This document shows, one piece after another, positions 43,960-52,852 of a DNA stretch of 64,000 nucleotides. Position 1 is the stretch's first letter. The number at the start of each line of letters is the position of its first letter. Both the position numbers and the translations under genes were made by a program. The notes beneath the pieces are model-generated. The model saw only the letters and a list, made by a program, of their open reading frames with translations. It did no database searches and was not told where the DNA came from. The stretch is from JAWVFM01 sp963823245 (GTDB lineage: Bacteria > Actinomycetota > Thermoleophilia > Solirubrobacterales > 70-9), in assembly GCA_963823245.1 (NCBI GenBank), contig CAWGKQ010000004.1, positions 248,001-312,000 of the forward strand, in the 5' to 3' direction.

Positions 43960-45156
43960 GTGACCCGAATCCTCATCCTGAGCTGGGAGTACCCGCCCCT
44001 CATCGAGGGCGGCCTCGCGCGCCACGTGCGCAAGCTCTCCGAGGGCCTCGTCGCCGAGGGCGTCGAGGTCCACGTGCTGACACGCGGCGGCGAGGAGTCC
44101 CCGGCCGAGGGGGTTGTCGGAGGCGTCGCGATCCACCGCGTGCTCGAGCCGAGCCGCCCGCGCGACCTCGGCGAGTTCGTCGCCTGGGTCGAGCGCATGA
44201 ACGCCGACATGCTCGCCGCCGGAGTCGAGCTCGGCGACCGCTTCGACTTCGACGTCGTCCACGGCCATGACTGGCTCGTGGCGATGGCCTGCGACCACCT
44301 CGCCCGCCGCTTCGATTCCGCCCTCGTGGCGACCATCCACGCGACCGAGCACGGTCGCCATCAGGGCTGGGTGGCGGACCATCCCCAATCGCACATCCAC
44401 GGCGTCGAGCGGTGGATCACGAACCGCGCCGACCGGGTGATCACCTGCTCGTATTACATGCGCGAGCAGGTCTCGGACATCTTCGGGGTCCCCGAGGACC
44501 GCATCGAGGTGATCCCGAACGGCATCGACCCCGAGGACCTTCCGGCGCCCGCGAGCGCGGAGCTCGGGCGGCTGCGGGGCGAGTTCGCCGCGCCCGACGA
44601 GCGCCTCGTCCTCCTCATCGGCCGCCTCGTCTACGAGAAGGGCTTCCAGATCGCCCTCGAGGCCATGCCCGGGCTGATCGAGCGCTGCCCGGGAACGCGA
44701 TTCCTGGTCGCGGGCTCTGGGACCCACGAGGAGGAGCTTCGCCGCCAGGCGGCCGGCCTCGGGCTGATGGACCACGGCACGTTCCTCGGGTGGATCGGCG
44801 ACGACGTGCTGCACTCGCTCTACCGGATCGCCGACGTGTGCGTGGTGCCATCGATCTACGAGCCGTTCGGGCTCGTGGCGCTCGAGGCGATGGCCTCGGG
44901 ATGCCCGTGCATCGTCGCGGACACGGGCGGCCTGCGAGAGGTCGTCCCCAACGAAGCCGTCGGCCTGCGCTTCCGGTCGCGCGACGCCACCGAGCTCGGG
45001 CGGATGGTCGAGCGCGTCCTCGGCGATGCCGAGCTTCGCGAGCGACTGATCAGCGACGCCTCGGAGCACGTGCTGCGCTTCGACTGGGCCGACGTCGCGA
45101 CGCGCACGGCTTCGCTCTACCGCGAGACGGCCGGCGCGCCGGCCTATCGCACTTAG
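43960..45156 (+). CDS. GT4-family glycosyltransferase (Rv3032-like glucan synthase)
   Basis: 398 residues. GTG start. The N-terminus ILILSWEYPPLIEGGLARHV has the acceptor-binding GG loop of glycogen synthase-like GT4 enzymes, followed by FDVVHGHDWLVAMACDHLAR and TIHATEHGRHQGW. The nucleotide-sugar domain has VLLIGRLVYEKGFQIALEAM, then CVVPSIYEPFGLVALEAMAS with the EPFGLxxLE motif carrying the catalytic Glu. Rv3032 elongates alpha-1,4-glucan of methylglucose lipopolysaccharide or glycogen. Same operon as the two genes before it, 8 bp apart. Confidence 0.9.
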   Translation: MTRILILSWEYPPLIEGGLARHVRKLSEGLVAEGVEVHVLTRGGEESPAEGVVGGVAIHRVLEPSRPRDLGEFVAWVERMNADMLAAGVELGDRFDFDVVHGHDWLVAMACDHLARRFDSALVATIHATEHGRHQGWVADHPQSHIHGVERWITNRADRVITCSYYMREQVSDIFGVPEDRIEVIPNGIDPEDLPAPASAELGRLRGEFAAPDERLVLLIGRLVYEKGFQIALEAMPGLIERCPGTRFLVAGSGTHEEELRRQAAGLGLMDHGTFLGWIGDDVLHSLYRIADVCVVPSIYEPFGLVALEAMASGCPCIVADTGGLREVVPNEAVGLRFRSRDATELGRMVERVLGDAELRERLISDASEHVLRFDWADVATRTASLYRETAGAPAYRT

Positions 45157-45191
45157 GGTTAGCCCCGACAGGCGACACAGGGAGGTGGAGC

Positions 45192-45347
45192 ATGGCTCCT
45201 CGACAGCGGTTCAACCGCGACCTGCGCGGGATGGCGTTCTTCGTGGCGATTGGGGGCGCGCAAGGTCCGGGTGACGACCTACAAGGGGGGGCGGGAGCAC
45301 GTCTTCGGACACCCAGGACAACGACTTCCACCTGATCGTCGCCTGCT
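45192..45347 (+). CDS. Small protein of unknown function, two indels
   Basis: ATG with GGAGGTGGAG just upstream. MAPRQRFNRDLRGMAFFVAI, then an extra base near 45255; the next frame reads RKVRVTTYKGGREHVF, and after a further base near 45306 DTQDNDFHLIVAC with stop TGA at 45345. About 51 residues and mixed alpha/beta, with no signal. No family recognised. It follows the glycosyltransferase by 36 bp and may share its transcript. Confidence 0.45.
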
Positions 45348-45352
45348 GAACC

Positions 45353-45973
45353 TCAGGGCTCGACAGGGTCGGGCCAGCTGAGGCTGGACGGCGCATCGCG
45401 CATCCGCAGCACCCTGGCCGGGATGCCCCCGACCACGGCGTTCGCGGGCACATCGCGGTTGACGACGGAGTAGGTGCCGACCACGGAGTTGTCGCCCACG
45501 CGCACGCCTCGCAGGAACGAGGCCCCGTAGCCGATCCAGACGTTGGAACCCACCAGGACGTCCCGCTTGTAGATGCCCTGCAGGCGGATCGGCCTCTCGA
45601 CCTCCACGGTTCCGTGGTCGAAGTCGATGAACATCGCGCGGTCGGCGATCACGCACTGCTCGCCGATCCGGATGCGCTGGTAGGCGGAGATCGTGCACTC
45701 CTGGCCGAGGACGGTCTTCGCGCCGATTTCGACCACGCCCTCGTGAGAGCGGATCTTGGTCCCGTCGCCGATCCAGGCGAACCGCCCGAAGCGCACCTTC
45801 GCGTCGCGGCCGATCTGGATCTCCAGGCCGCGGCCGAAGAAGACCGGCCCGTCGGTCTCCCAGCGCCATCCGGCCGGAGTCAGGAAACGGCGCCACAGAT
45901 ATCGCCACAGAAGACGCGCGTACTTGACGTTCAGCATCCCGTTGCGGGCGAGGAAGCGCGTGGTCCTGAGCAC
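45353..45973 (-). CDS. Left-handed beta-helix acyltransferase (maltose/serine O-acetyltransferase-like)
   Basis: About 206 residues from GTG 45973 (an ATG at 45937 gives 194). The protein is built from hexapeptide repeats: LEIQIGRDAKVRFGRFAWIG, EIGAKTVLGQECTISAYQRI, RIGEQCVIADRAMFIDFDHG and DVLVGSNVWIGYGASFLRGV. The end VVGGIPARVLRMRDAP is typical for cytoplasmic O-acyltransferases that use acyl-CoA. It faces the glucan cluster and could acylate its product, as acyl groups are found on methylglucose lipopolysaccharide; this is inference. Divergent from meaB. Confidence 0.85.
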   Translation of the reverse strand: MLRTTRFLARNGMLNVKYARLLWRYLWRRFLTPAGWRWETDGPVFFGRGLEIQIGRDAKVRFGRFAWIGDGTKIRSHEGVVEIGAKTVLGQECTISAYQRIRIGEQCVIADRAMFIDFDHGTVEVERPIRLQGIYKRDVLVGSNVWIGYGASFLRGVRVGDNSVVGTYSVVNRDVPANAVVGGIPARVLRMRDAPSSLSWPDPVEP

Positions 45974-46001
45974 GGCGGGCCGGACTCTAGACTCACGCCC
46001 G

Positions 46002-46967
46002 GTGCCGGAAGCCGAGACAGCCTCCGACGCCCCTCTCGCGGAGCGCCTGCTCGCGGGTGAGGGCCGTGCCCTCGCGCGGGCGATCAGCCTGGTGGAGAAC
46101 CGCGATCCGAAGGGCGACGAGCTGGTCGCCGAGATCTTCCCCCGCACCGGGCGGGCGCGGATCGTCGGCGTCACCGGGCCGCCCGGCGTCGGCAAGAGCA
46201 CGCTGATCGGCGCGATCACGGCGGAGCTCCGCCGGCGCGAGCGGACCGTGGGCGTGCTGTCGATCGATCCCTCCAGCCCATTCACCCAGGGCGCAGTGCT
46301 CGGCGACAGGATCCGGCTCTCGGACCACTTCCTCGACGCGGGCGTCTTCATCCGCTCGATGGCGACCCGCGGCTCGCTCGGCGGTCTCGCGGAGGCCGCG
46401 CTTCAGGCCGCGCTCCTGATGGACGCCTCCGGCAAGGACGACGTCCTGCTCGAGACCGTCGGCGTGGGCCAGGGCGAGATCGACGTCGTCGACCATGCCG
46501 ACACCGTGGTGCTTGCGCTCCAGCCGGGATCCGGAGACTCCATCCAGGCCCTGAAGGCCGGCGTGATGGAGATCCCCGACGTGATCGTGGTCAACAAGCG
46601 CGACCATCCACTCGCCGACACGATGGTGCGCGAGATCAGGTCGATCCTGGCGATCGCGCCCGACCGCTCCTGGAAGGTCCCGGTGGTGAGGACGGAGGCG
46701 ACGAAGGGCGAGGGGGTCGAGGAGCTGGTCGAGCGCGTGGACGAGCACCGCGCGCACATCGAGGCCGAGGGTACGCTCGCGAAGCGGCGCGCCCGGAACC
46801 TGCGCGCCGAGGTGGTTGGCATCGCGGCGAGCCGGATGCGGCGGGACCTCGAGGGCCACCTCGACGCCGATCCGGCGTTCACCGAGCTCCTCGAGCGGGT
46901 CGTGCGCCGTGAGACCGACCCGGCGACGGCGGCCGGTGAGTTGCTGGAAAGGGCGACCGATGGTTGA
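46002..46967 (+). CDS. meaB: Methylmalonyl-CoA mutase-associated GTPase MeaB
   Basis: 321 residues, GTG start. G3E-type P-loop GTPase: RIVGVTGPPGVGKSTLIGAI (Walker A), TVGVLSIDPSSPFTQGAVLG, DRIRLSDHFLDAGVFIRSMA, TRGSLGGLAEAALQAALLMD and LLETVGVGQGEIDVVDHADT, VVNKRDHPLADTMVREI. MeaB protects and loads methylmalonyl-CoA mutase with intact adenosylcobalamin. The mutase genes are 7-9 kb downstream (53097, 55098). It overlaps the next gene by 8 bp. Confidence 0.95.
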   Translation: MPEAETASDAPLAERLLAGEGRALARAISLVENRDPKGDELVAEIFPRTGRARIVGVTGPPGVGKSTLIGAITAELRRRERTVGVLSIDPSSPFTQGAVLGDRIRLSDHFLDAGVFIRSMATRGSLGGLAEAALQAALLMDASGKDDVLLETVGVGQGEIDVVDHADTVVLALQPGSGDSIQALKAGVMEIPDVIVVNKRDHPLADTMVREIRSILAIAPDRSWKVPVVRTEATKGEGVEELVERVDEHRAHIEAEGTLAKRRARNLRAEVVGIAASRMRRDLEGHLDADPAFTELLERVVRRETDPATAAGELLERATDG

Positions 46968-47354
46968 GACGGAGACCGATGCTCGCCCGACGGCGGACGA
47001 GGTGCGAGGCTGGATCGGGCATCAGGTCGACGAGATGTCAGGCACGGCGGCCGGCAAGGTCGACGGCTTCCTGGTCGACGCGCAGACCGCTATGCCTGAG
47101 TGGCTCGTCGTCCGCACCGGCCGACTGGGCGCCCGCTCGCTCGTCCCCGCGCGCCACGCGGTCGGAGCCGTGGGCACGTCTGGGTCCCGTTCACCGCGAC
47201 GAGATCCGTCCGTCCCGCGCGGCGACGGCTCAAGGGGCTCGCTGGGAGGACGAGCAGCGGCTGCTCGACCACTACGGGATCGGCTCCGAGGCGGGCGTGC
47301 GGCCGACCTGGCCGACGTTCAGGACGCGACGTCACATCCCGTCCGCCCGGCTGA
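46960..47354 (+). CDS. PRC-barrel-like domain protein, frameshifted
   Basis: ATG 46960 inside the end of meaB. The first 70 residues (VRGWIGHQVDEMSGTAAGKV, DGFLVDAQTAMPEWLVVRTG and RLGARSLVPARHAV) form the beta-barrel of a PRC domain. Then the frame changes (near 47168 and again near 47215): HVWVPFTRDEIR, LLDHYGIGSEAG. The final 45 codons cannot be placed in one frame and the end is approximate. PRC-barrel proteins bind RNA or act in photosynthetic reaction centres; no role can be given here. Confidence 0.6.
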
Positions 47355-47377
47355 CGGGTGGCTCGCTTCTGGCTGGT

Positions 47378-47593
47378 TCAGGCCGCCAGGCGCCTGTTAC
47401 GCGCGTCGTCTATCCGTGACCACGAGGCGCTGAACGCGAGCGCCTCCGCGAGGCGCACCGTCTTCGCCGCGGGATCGCGGGGCTTGCCGTCAATGCGGCT
47501 GCGGAGCTGCGGGATCGCGACCGCGTCGCGGTCGAATTCCTCCCGCAGCGCCACGAGCCCATCCCACTGAGACCCACTCTCCTCAATGTGCAT
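47378..47593 (-). CDS. Small hypothetical protein
   Basis: 71 residues. ATG at 47593 with AAGGAGGAATG at ideal distance, one of the better ribosome sites in the window. The product has EESGSQWDGLVALREEFDRD and SRIDGKPRDPAAKTVRLAEA: hydrophilic, mixed helix, no signal. No family recognised. It is convergent with the PRC gene. The 131 bp between it and the acyl-CoA dehydrogenase stop contain nothing that I can name. Confidence 0.5.
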   Translation of the reverse strand: MHIEESGSQWDGLVALREEFDRDAVAIPQLRSRIDGKPRDPAAKTVRLAEALAFSASWSRIDDARNRRLAA

Positions 47594-47724
47594 CGACCAT
47601 TCCTCCTTCTGACCGCCGATGCTGCCGGGGCGACTGTAGAGCGGCCGTGGGACGGATTCGCGACGGATGCCACGAGCGAGCCCGAATTAGCGCGCAATCT
47701 GCGGGATTTGGCTTCTACGCGCCG

Positions 47725-48870
47725 TTAACAGCCGAGCTGGCGCGCGATCACCATCTGCTGGACCTCGTCGGTGCCCTCGCCGATAGTGAGGATCTTGGCG
47801 TCGCGGTAGAAGCGGCACACCGGGTACTCCTCGATGTAGCCGTAGCCGCCGTGGATCTGGACGGCCTCCTCGGTGGCCCGAACCGCAAGGCGGCCGGTCT
47901 TCAGCTTCGCCTGGGCGGCGGTGAGGGTGAACGACCGGCCCAGGTCCTTCTCGATCGCGGCTCGGTAGGTGAGAAGGCGGGCGGCCTCGATCTCGGCCGA
48001 GAGGTCGGCGATCTTCGCCTGGATCGCCTGGAAGCGCGAGATCGGCTGGCCGAAGGCCCGCCGCTCCTTCGCGTATGCGATCGCCTCGTCGAGGGCGCCC
48101 TGCGCGAGGCCGACTCCCATCGCGGCGACACCGATTCGCCCCCCGTCGAGGATGTGCAGGAACTGCTTGAAGCCCTCGCCGCGCCGGCCGAGGAGGCTCG
48201 ACTCGGGAACCCGTGCCCCATCGAAGCTGAGCGGGCGGGTGTCGGATGCGTTCCAGCCCATCTTCCGGTACGGCTCGCCCGGCTCGTAGCCCGGGGTCCC
48301 GTTGGGCACGATCAGGTTCGAGATCTCGCGATCGCCGTTGGCGCCCCCCGTTACGGCGGTGATCGTCACGCAGCCGGAGATGTCGGTGCCCGAGTTGGTG
48401 ATGAACTGCTTGGCGCCGTCGATGACCCACTCGCCGTCGGAGAGCCGCGCGCGGGTGCGCGTGGCGCCGGCGTCCGAGCCGGCCTCGGGCTCGGTCAACC
48501 CGAACGCCGCGAGCCGCTTTCCCGAACAGAGGACCGGCAGCCACTCGGTCTTCTGCTCGTCGGTGCCCCACAGATAGATCGGCATCGTCCCGAGCGAGGT
48601 GTGGGCGGCGACCGTGATGCAGACCGAGGAGTCGATCCGTGCCAGCTCCTCGATCGCGAGCGCGTAGGAGAGGGTGTCCGCGCCCCCGCCGCCGTACTCG
48701 CTCGGGAACGGGATTCCCATCAATCCGAGCTCGCCGAGCTTGGCGACGATCTCGTAGGGGAACGCCTTCGTGCGGTCCAGCTCCTCCGCCACCGGCGCCA
48801 CCTCGGAGCGCGCGAAGTCCCGCACGGTGTCGCGAAGGAGGCGCTGCTCGTCGGTGAGATCGAAATCCAT
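47725..48870 (-). CDS. Acyl-CoA dehydrogenase
   Basis: 381 residues. FAD enzyme for the first step of beta-oxidation. N-terminal MDFDLTDEQRLLRDTVRDFA, FAD/substrate motifs AAFGLTEPEAGSDAGATRTR and WVIDGAKQFITNSGTDISGC, the HILDGGRIGVAAMGVGLAQG helix, RRAFGQPISRFQAIQAKIAD and QIHGGYGYIEEYPVCRFYRD. The catalytic Glu is in ILTIGEGTDEVQQMVIARQL. Looks like short-chain/isovaleryl type but the chain preference is not certain. Electrons go to the EtfBA pair coded at 55621-57392. Confidence 0.94.
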   Translation of the reverse strand: MDFDLTDEQRLLRDTVRDFARSEVAPVAEELDRTKAFPYEIVAKLGELGLMGIPFPSEYGGGGADTLSYALAIEELARIDSSVCITVAAHTSLGTMPIYLWGTDEQKTEWLPVLCSGKRLAAFGLTEPEAGSDAGATRTRARLSDGEWVIDGAKQFITNSGTDISGCVTITAVTGGANGDREISNLIVPNGTPGYEPGEPYRKMGWNASDTRPLSFDGARVPESSLLGRRGEGFKQFLHILDGGRIGVAAMGVGLAQGALDEAIAYAKERRAFGQPISRFQAIQAKIADLSAEIEAARLLTYRAAIEKDLGRSFTLTAAQAKLKTGRLAVRATEEAVQIHGGYGYIEEYPVCRFYRDAKILTIGEGTDEVQQMVIARQLGC

Positions 48871-48907
48871 GGCGGCCGATGTTATGCGGAGGCGGTAGCG
48901 TGAAGCG

Positions 48908-49348
48908 ATGGCCCGCGCGCGAGAAGATGCGCCGCAGGGCTCGGCGAATGGGAGGATCGAGGTCCGCCTCGGTCGCACCACCCGCGAGGGCGTGGCGCCG
49001 AGCCTCTTCGTGTGGGTCGAGCGGGGAGTCGAGCGGCGGCCGGCGGTCGCGCGGGAGATCCGGGGCCGCGTGACCTTTCGCTGGGCCGACGACATCTCGC
49101 CCCTCTCCGTCCACTTCGACCGGGACGCGATCGACGTCTTCGACGGCGACCTGGCCTCGCCCGACCTGGCGATCGCGGGCCGCCTCACGGACATCGTGCA
49201 TATGGCCACCGCGCCGACGCTCCTCGGGGTACCGAACCCCGCCAGCCGCCACGGCATGGCCGCGATCCTCGGCCTCTACCGGGGCCGGGTGTCGCTCGAG
49301 GGCGACCGGCTGCTCGCGCGCCGGCTGATCCAGCTCCTGGCGCTCTGA
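48908..49348 (+). CDS. SCP2-like small protein
   Basis: 146 residues with a basic N-terminus. GRVTFRWADDISPLSVHFDR, then DVFDGDLASPDLAIAGRLTD, IVHMATAP and GRVSLEGDRLLARRLIQLL follow the strand-helix order of sterol-carrier-protein-2-like proteins: beta-sheet, then a -D-DA-I-G-L-D-- turn before the final helix. SCP2 folds bind acyl chains. No catalytic residues seen. The family call is tentative. Divergent from the acyl-CoA dehydrogenase gene. Confidence 0.5.
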   Translation: MARAREDAPQGSANGRIEVRLGRTTREGVAPSLFVWVERGVERRPAVAREIRGRVTFRWADDISPLSVHFDRDAIDVFDGDLASPDLAIAGRLTDIVHMATAPTLLGVPNPASRHGMAAILGLYRGRVSLEGDRLLARRLIQLLAL

Positions 49349-49355
49349 GGCGGCG

Positions 49356-50798
49356 CTAGGTGGCGAGCTTGCGCGCGAGCTCCACGAGCAGCCGCACGCC
49401 GAAGCCGGTCGGGCCCGAGCCGACGTAGTCACGGCCCACGTCCCACGAGGTGCCCGCGATGTCGAGGTGCGCCCACGGCTTGCCGTCGACGAACTCCTCG
49501 AGGAACGAGCCGGCATAGATCGTCCCCGCCTTGCGCTTCGCCGCCGCGTTCGTGAGGTCGGCGATCTTGCCCTTCGTGAGCTCCTTGTACTCCGGGTGGA
49601 GCGGAAGCCGCCAGGCGAGCTCCCCCGCCGCGTCGCCCGCCTGGGCCACTTTTGCCGCCCACTCATCGTCGTTCGAGATCAGCGCCGCGTAGGTGGACCC
49701 GAGCGCGATGAGGACGGCGCCCGTGAGCGTCGCGAGGTCGACGACGCGCTCCGCGGCCATGTCGCGGACGCAATAGGTGAGGGCGTCGGCGAGGATCAGC
49801 CGGCCCTCGGCATCGGTGTTGTTCACCTCGACCGTCTTGCCGTTGAGCTGGGTGATGATGTCGCCCGGGCGGGTGGCGGAGCCACTCGGCATGTTCTCGG
49901 TTGCGGGAATGACCGCGACCAGGTCCAGCGCCAGGCCGAGCTCCGTGATCGCGGCGAAGGCCTCGAGCACCGCCGCGGCCCCGGACATGTCCATCTTCAT
50001 CTCCTGCATGCCCGCCGCGGGCTTGATCGAGATGCCGCCGGAGTCGAAGGTGACGCCTTTGCCGACGAGGCCCACGCGCTCTCCGCCTCCGCCCTCGTAT
50101 CGCAGGGCGATCAGCCTCGGCGGGGTCTCGGACCCGGCGGACACGGCAACGAGCCCGCCCATGCCGCGCTCGATCATCTGCTCGCGATCGAAGACCTCCA
50201 CCGACACCGCGTCGTGGCCGTCGGCAATCTCCCTGGCGCGCTCGGCGAGCGATTCGGGCCGAAGCTCGTTGGCGGGGAGGCCCTGGAGCTCGCGGGCGCG
50301 GTTCGCCGCCTCCGAGGCGATGCGGGCAGCCTCGACCTCGGGGCCGGCGTCATCGCCCACTTCCGCGAGGACGACGCGCTCGAGCCTCGGAGAGGAATCG
50401 TCCTGGTCCGCCGAGCGGTAGCGGTCGAACCGATAGTCGGCCAGGATGGTGCCCTCCGTCAGCGCTCCGGCAGCCTCGGCGGGGCCCACCGCCTCACTCG
50501 CTGGAACCCGCCAGGCGATCGAGCGCGCCTCATAGGGGCCGGTCGCCTTCGCGGCGATCGCTGCGGCAACCCGAAGGCGCTCGGCATCGAGCTCACTCTG
50601 CTCGCCAAGGCCCGCCACGAGGACCCGGCTGCCGTCGGCCGGGCGCAGCATCGTCGACTTGCCGAAGCCCGCCCGCACATCGCCTGCGCCCGGCAGTTCG
50701 CGCAGCTCGTCAGGCAGCTCGACGCCATCGAACAGCCCGACGACGCTGACGTCGGCGTCGACGTCCGCTAGGCCCTTCGAAGTCACCTCCACCTGCAC
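49356..50798 (-). CDS. pepA: Leucyl aminopeptidase (M17)
   Basis: 480 residues. M17 metallopeptidase: N-terminal macrodomain-like part, then LVGKGVTFDSGGISIKPAAG (Lys and Asp metal ligands), MKMDMSGAAAVLEAF, ENMPSGSATRPGDIITQLNG, and the signature EVNNTDAEGRLILADALTYC with the catalytic Arg and metal Asp/Glu. The C-terminus has LDIAGTSWDVGRDYVGSGPT. Two zinc or manganese ions in a hexamer. Housekeeping peptide turnover, unrelated to its neighbours. Confidence 0.94.
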   Translation of the reverse strand: MQVEVTSKGLADVDADVSVVGLFDGVELPDELRELPGAGDVRAGFGKSTMLRPADGSRVLVAGLGEQSELDAERLRVAAAIAAKATGPYEARSIAWRVPASEAVGPAEAAGALTEGTILADYRFDRYRSADQDDSSPRLERVVLAEVGDDAGPEVEAARIASEAANRARELQGLPANELRPESLAERAREIADGHDAVSVEVFDREQMIERGMGGLVAVSAGSETPPRLIALRYEGGGGERVGLVGKGVTFDSGGISIKPAAGMQEMKMDMSGAAAVLEAFAAITELGLALDLVAVIPATENMPSGSATRPGDIITQLNGKTVEVNNTDAEGRLILADALTYCVRDMAAERVVDLATLTGAVLIALGSTYAALISNDDEWAAKVAQAGDAAGELAWRLPLHPEYKELTKGKIADLTNAAAKRKAGTIYAGSFLEEFVDGKPWAHLDIAGTSWDVGRDYVGSGPTGFGVRLLVELARKLAT

Positions 50799-50865
50799 GG
50801 CGAGCGAGCTTATCTAGCATTCCCCTAAGCCCTGCGGCCGCGGCCGCCCGACAAGAAAGGCCCAC

Positions 50866-52050
50866 ATGTCTCGCTCAGTGATCCTGTCCACCGCCCGCAC
50901 CCCGTTCGGGAAGATGGGCGGCGCGCTCTCCTCGCTCGACGCGATCAAGCTCGGCGGGACGACGATCGACGCCGCTCTCGAGCGCGCCGAGGTGGGCCCG
51001 GGCGAGGTCGAGCAGGTGATCTATGGGCAGGTCCTTCAGGCCGGCCAGGGACAGATCCCTTCGCGGCAGGCCCAGATCGAGGCCGGGATCCCCAAGGAGG
51101 TGCCCTCGGAGACCGTCAACAAGGTCTGCGCATCGGGCATGCGGACGATCGGCCTCGCCGACCAGGCGATTCGCGCCGGGGACGTGAACGTCGCGGTCAC
51201 GGGCGGCATGGAGTCGATGTCGCAGGCGCCCTACCTCCTTCCGGGTGCCCGCTTCGGATTCCGGATGGGTGACGCGCAGGCGATCGACGCGATGACGCAC
51301 GACGGGCTCACCAACCCGTTCACCGGCAAGCAGATGATCAACGAGGCGAGCGACGTGTCGAACGAGCTCGAGATCACGCGCCCCGACATGGACCGCTTCG
51401 CCGCCCGCTCGCACCAGCTCGCCGCGAAGGCGACCGACGAGGGCCGCCTCGCCGACGAGATCGTCTCGGTCACCGTGAAGTCGCGCAAGGAGGAGCGCGA
51501 GGTCGCGGCGGACGAGGCGATTCGGCCCGAGACCACGGTCGAGGTTCTGGCCAAGCTCAAGGCGGTAGGTGGCGAGGACGCGACGCACACCGCCGGCAAC
51601 GCCCCGGGGGTGAACGACGGCGCCGCGGCTGTGGTGGTGGCCTCCGAGGAGTGGGCGAGCTCAAACGATCGCGAGCCGATCGCCCGGGTCCTCTCCTACG
51701 GAGCCGTCGCCGACGACTTCCCTTATCTCGCGCGGACGCCCGCCGGCGCGGCGAAGCAGGCGCTCGACAAGATCGACCGCAAGCCCGGGGACGTGGACCT
51801 GTGGGAGATCAACGAGGCGTTCGCGTCGGTCGCGCTCAACTCCATGCGAATGCTCGGCATCGACGAGGACAAGGTGAACGTCAACGGTGGCGCGATCGCG
51901 CTCGGCCACCCGATCGGCGCTTCCGGGGCGCGGATCGTCGGCGCGCTCGTGCACGAGCTTCGCCGCCGCGGCGGCGGCCTCGGCTGCGCGGCGATCTGCT
52001 CGGGCGGCGGCCAGGGCGACGCGATCGTCCTCGAGGTGAATGGCGGTTAG
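50866..52050 (+). CDS. Acetyl-CoA acetyltransferase (thiolase)
   Basis: 394 residues. Nucleophile Cys in SETVNKVCASGMRTIGLADQ (about residue 89), then NVAVTGGMESMSQAPYLLP, NEAFASVALNSMRMLGIDED, NVNGGAIALGHPIGASGARI (His) and the second Cys in GCAAICSGGGQGDAIVLEVN. A typical type II (biosynthetic/degradative) thiolase joining or splitting two acetyl-CoA, or acting on beta-ketoacyl-CoA. The last four codons overlap the start of the HAD gene. Confidence 0.94.
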   Translation: MSRSVILSTARTPFGKMGGALSSLDAIKLGGTTIDAALERAEVGPGEVEQVIYGQVLQAGQGQIPSRQAQIEAGIPKEVPSETVNKVCASGMRTIGLADQAIRAGDVNVAVTGGMESMSQAPYLLPGARFGFRMGDAQAIDAMTHDGLTNPFTGKQMINEASDVSNELEITRPDMDRFAARSHQLAAKATDEGRLADEIVSVTVKSRKEEREVAADEAIRPETTVEVLAKLKAVGGEDATHTAGNAPGVNDGAAAVVVASEEWASSNDREPIARVLSYGAVADDFPYLARTPAGAAKQALDKIDRKPGDVDLWEINEAFASVALNSMRMLGIDEDKVNVNGGAIALGHPIGASGARIVGALVHELRRRGGGLGCAAICSGGGQGDAIVLEVNGG

Positions 52051-52852
52051 CGCCTCGAGCGACGGCGCCCGTCCCGCCGCCGCCTTCTTCGACCTGGATC
52101 GAACGCTCATGGCGGGCTCCTCCGGCCTGCCCTACGCTCGCGCCGCCCACAAGGCCGGGTGGCTGAGCACCAAGACGATGCTGCGCTGGGGCGCGGACCA
52201 CCTGCGCTTCCGACTGCGCGGCGCCGACGAGGACGCCACGGCGCGGGTCTTGTCGGAGGCCCGTGAGGTGCTCACCGGCGTGGAGGCGAAGGAGGTCGCC
52301 AGGATGACCCCCGACGTCCTGGTGGCGATCCTCCCGCGGATCTACCCGCGGATGCTCGAGGAGGTCCGTGAGCACCAGGACGCCGGACGGGCGACGGTGA
52401 TCGTCAGCGCGGCCGGTCAGGGGATCGTGGAGACGCTCGCGGGCGTGCTCGACATGGACGCGGGGATCGGCACCCCCTATGCGATCGGTCCCGACGGCCG
52501 CTTCAACGGCGAGCTCGACGGCGCCTTCATGTACGGGCGCGGAAAGGAGGAGGCGATCGAGCGTTTCGCCGGCGAGCACGGGGTCGACCTGGCCGCCTCG
52601 TGGGCGTACTCGGACTCGGTGTCCGACCTGCCGATGCTGCGGGCGGTGGGCAACCCGGTGGCCGTCAACCCCGACGAGGAGCTCGCGCGCATCGCGAGGG
52701 AAGAGGGTTGGCGCGTGATGCGCTTCGAGCGGCTTGGCCGGCGCATCGCGATCGGCGCGGCGACGCTCACGGCGCTCGCGGCGGGGGGTGCGGGCGCCCT
52801 CCGCCGGAATCGGCGCTCGCGGCCGGCCCGGTTTCCCGCTCGTCGCCGCTAG
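52040..52852 (+). CDS. HAD-IB family phosphatase (SerB-like)
   Basis: 270 residues. Motif I AAFFDLDRTLMAGSSGLPYA (DxDxT nucleophile), the helical cap, motif II TVIVSAAGQGIVETLAGVLD (Ser), then the Lys/Gly region GRGKEEAIERFAGEHGVDLA and motif III ASWAYSDSVSDLPMLRAVGN. The C-terminal tail carries a hydrophobic segment (AIGAATLTALAAGGAGAL) that could touch the membrane. Relatives act on phosphoserine or on lysophosphatidic/glycerol phosphates (PlsC-linked HADs). Substrate open. Its stop overlaps the DUF559 remnant. Confidence 0.87.
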   Translation: MAVSASSDGARPAAAFFDLDRTLMAGSSGLPYARAAHKAGWLSTKTMLRWGADHLRFRLRGADEDATARVLSEAREVLTGVEAKEVARMTPDVLVAILPRIYPRMLEEVREHQDAGRATVIVSAAGQGIVETLAGVLDMDAGIGTPYAIGPDGRFNGELDGAFMYGRGKEEAIERFAGEHGVDLAASWAYSDSVSDLPMLRAVGNPVAVNPDEELARIAREEGWRVMRFERLGRRIAIGAATLTALAAGGAGALRRNRRSRPARFPARRR

